Shown: positions 63,487-64,000 of the stretch, piece by piece
How positions within the stretch are numbered: position 1 is the stretch's first letter
Layout: each line of letters opens with the position of its first letter
Source: Aurantibacter crassamenti
GTDB lineage: Bacteria > Bacteroidota > Bacteroidia > Flavobacteriales > Flavobacteriaceae
DNA: 64,000 nt
Direction: 5' to 3'
Assembly: GCF_016811105.1 (NCBI RefSeq)
Contig: NZ_JAFBGM010000001.1
Span: forward strand, 2,484,126 to 2,548,125
Translations under genes and position numbers: made by a program
Notes under the pieces: model-generated
Database searches by the model: none
Seen by the model: the letters and a program-made list of their open reading frames with translations, nothing else
What the model was told of the DNA's origin: nothing

Positions 63487-64000
63487 ATGAAATCTATTCT
63501 ATACGCCACAGATTGTTCAAAACACGATACTGATACTTTGCAATATGCATTTGAAATGTGTCAGCAATTAAAAGCAAGTCTCACACTTTTACACATTTAT
63601 AGCATTCCGCCCGTACACTTATCCACAATACGATCGCATAAGCATCTGACTTCAAACATTCATGATGAACAGTTAAAAGTTTTAAAGGATTATGCCACAA
63701 AACAATTGGCGCAAAGTTCAAATAAAGTAGAAATCAACTTTGAGGTTGTAGAGAACATATCGGTAAGTGAAGGTATTTTATCTAAAATTGAAGAGGTGTC
63801 ACCAGATATCTTATTAGTTGGTATGAAAGATGAGCATACCGCCCGTGGAGTATTTTCAGGTAGTATTGCAAAAGCGTTGCTCGAAAGCGTTAACTGTTCG
63901 CTCTTAATTGTGCCTAGTAACATAAAATTTAAAAATATAGGATCAATATTATATGCGTCCGATTTTGAGGAAGATGATATTATTGCAATCGAAAAGTTAG
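63487..64000 (+). CDS. Universal stress protein with tandem Usp domains (3' end outside window)
   Basis: 171 residues are visible from the ATG at 63487; the gene runs off the right edge. The first Usp domain (1-142) opens MKSILYATDCSKHDTDTLQYAFEM and has the ATP-binding pattern GMKDEHTARGVFSGSIAKALL, LLIVPSN. A second domain begins at about 151 (IGSILYASDFEEDD), so the full protein has two domains, typical of Bacteroidota stress proteins near respiratory or micro-oxic genes. Confidence 0.92.
   Translation, partial: MKSILYATDCSKHDTDTLQYAFEMCQQLKASLTLLHIYSIPPVHLSTIRSHKHLTSNIHDEQLKVLKDYATKQLAQSSNKVEINFEVVENISVSEGILSKIEEVSPDILLVGMKDEHTARGVFSGSIAKALLESVNCSLLIVPSNIKFKNIGSILYASDFEEDDIIAIEKL

Noticed and set aside
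1-64000. tRNA, rRNA, CRISPR arrays, insertion sequences, integrases and phage genes
   Set aside because: None was recognised on either strand when reading the gaps and the proteins; the only large repeats are the two 476-base copies.

Overview
The window looks like a piece of a marine Flavobacteriaceae chromosome (Bacteroidota). The reasons are low GC, two SusC/SusD outer-membrane uptake pairs, an ECF sigma/FecR pair tied to one of them, promoters of the Bacteroidota type (TAnnTTTG at -7), many lipoproteins with a Cys-Ser/Asp start, and sugar-acid catabolism. No rRNA, tRNA, CRISPR or insertion sequence was seen. The first gene (TolC, minus) and the last gene (universal stress protein, plus) run off the window.

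Left part (1-18 kb). A TolC gene is transcribed away from a two-component pair (sigma-54 activator plus histidine kinase); a good sigma-54 promoter and two upstream dyads lie in the shared gap. Next is a seven-gene operon for fructuronate/mannonate breakdown (SDR mannonate oxidoreductase, uxuA, kdgK, kdgA) fused to a TRAP transporter (dctP, dctQ, dctM), headed by a TAnnTTTG promoter with a 14-bp LacI-type palindrome on its start point. Facing it on the minus strand are an aldehyde dehydrogenase and three exported c-type cytochrome proteins (a beta-helix protein with one heme site, a di-heme peroxidase/MauG-like protein, and a PVC-type propeller/HEAT/heme lipoprotein).

Middle (18-32 kb), minus strand: a GH109-like oxidoreductase-fold glycosidase and glucosamine-6-phosphate deaminase, a SusC/SusD pair, then, after a terminator and with its own promoter, a tight four-gene operon: a threonine-synthase-like PLP enzyme, DgcN (DUF1611), DgcA-like enolase-superfamily epimerase, and a divergent PiT-like permease. 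DgcN/DgcA convert D-glutamate through N-acetyl-D-glutamate, so the locus may harvest D-Glu and amino sugar from murein or similar material. A LacI regulator is divergent from it, with two PurR-like operators in the gap.

32-43 kb: a second SusC (with STN domain)/SusD pair with a small lipoprotein and FecR, and an ECF sigma gene that is divergent rather than upstream in the same operon; then a TPR/AraC-type regulator and a membrane class III nucleotidyl cyclase.

43-64 kb: a run of envelope and hydrolase genes, hemN, L,D-transpeptidase, a sigma-like factor with DinB and VIT genes, a metal-efflux island (His-rich protein, CzcA-TolC fusion, CzcB), TauE/SafE, patatin, DnaJ/CbpM, DUF2892 and a universal stress protein. 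The island sits between two 476-bp direct repeats that contain the end of the VIT gene and the start of TauE, leaving a truncated TauE on one side and a broken VIT on the other. Several promoters here share an ATGAY-N4-RTCAT palindrome whose centre is always 29.5 bases from the -7 box, the geometry of class II activation by a CRP/FNR-family regulator; this predicts a small regulon that includes hemN, the L,D-transpeptidase, the sigma/DinB/VIT operon, TauE, DUF2892 and the stress protein.
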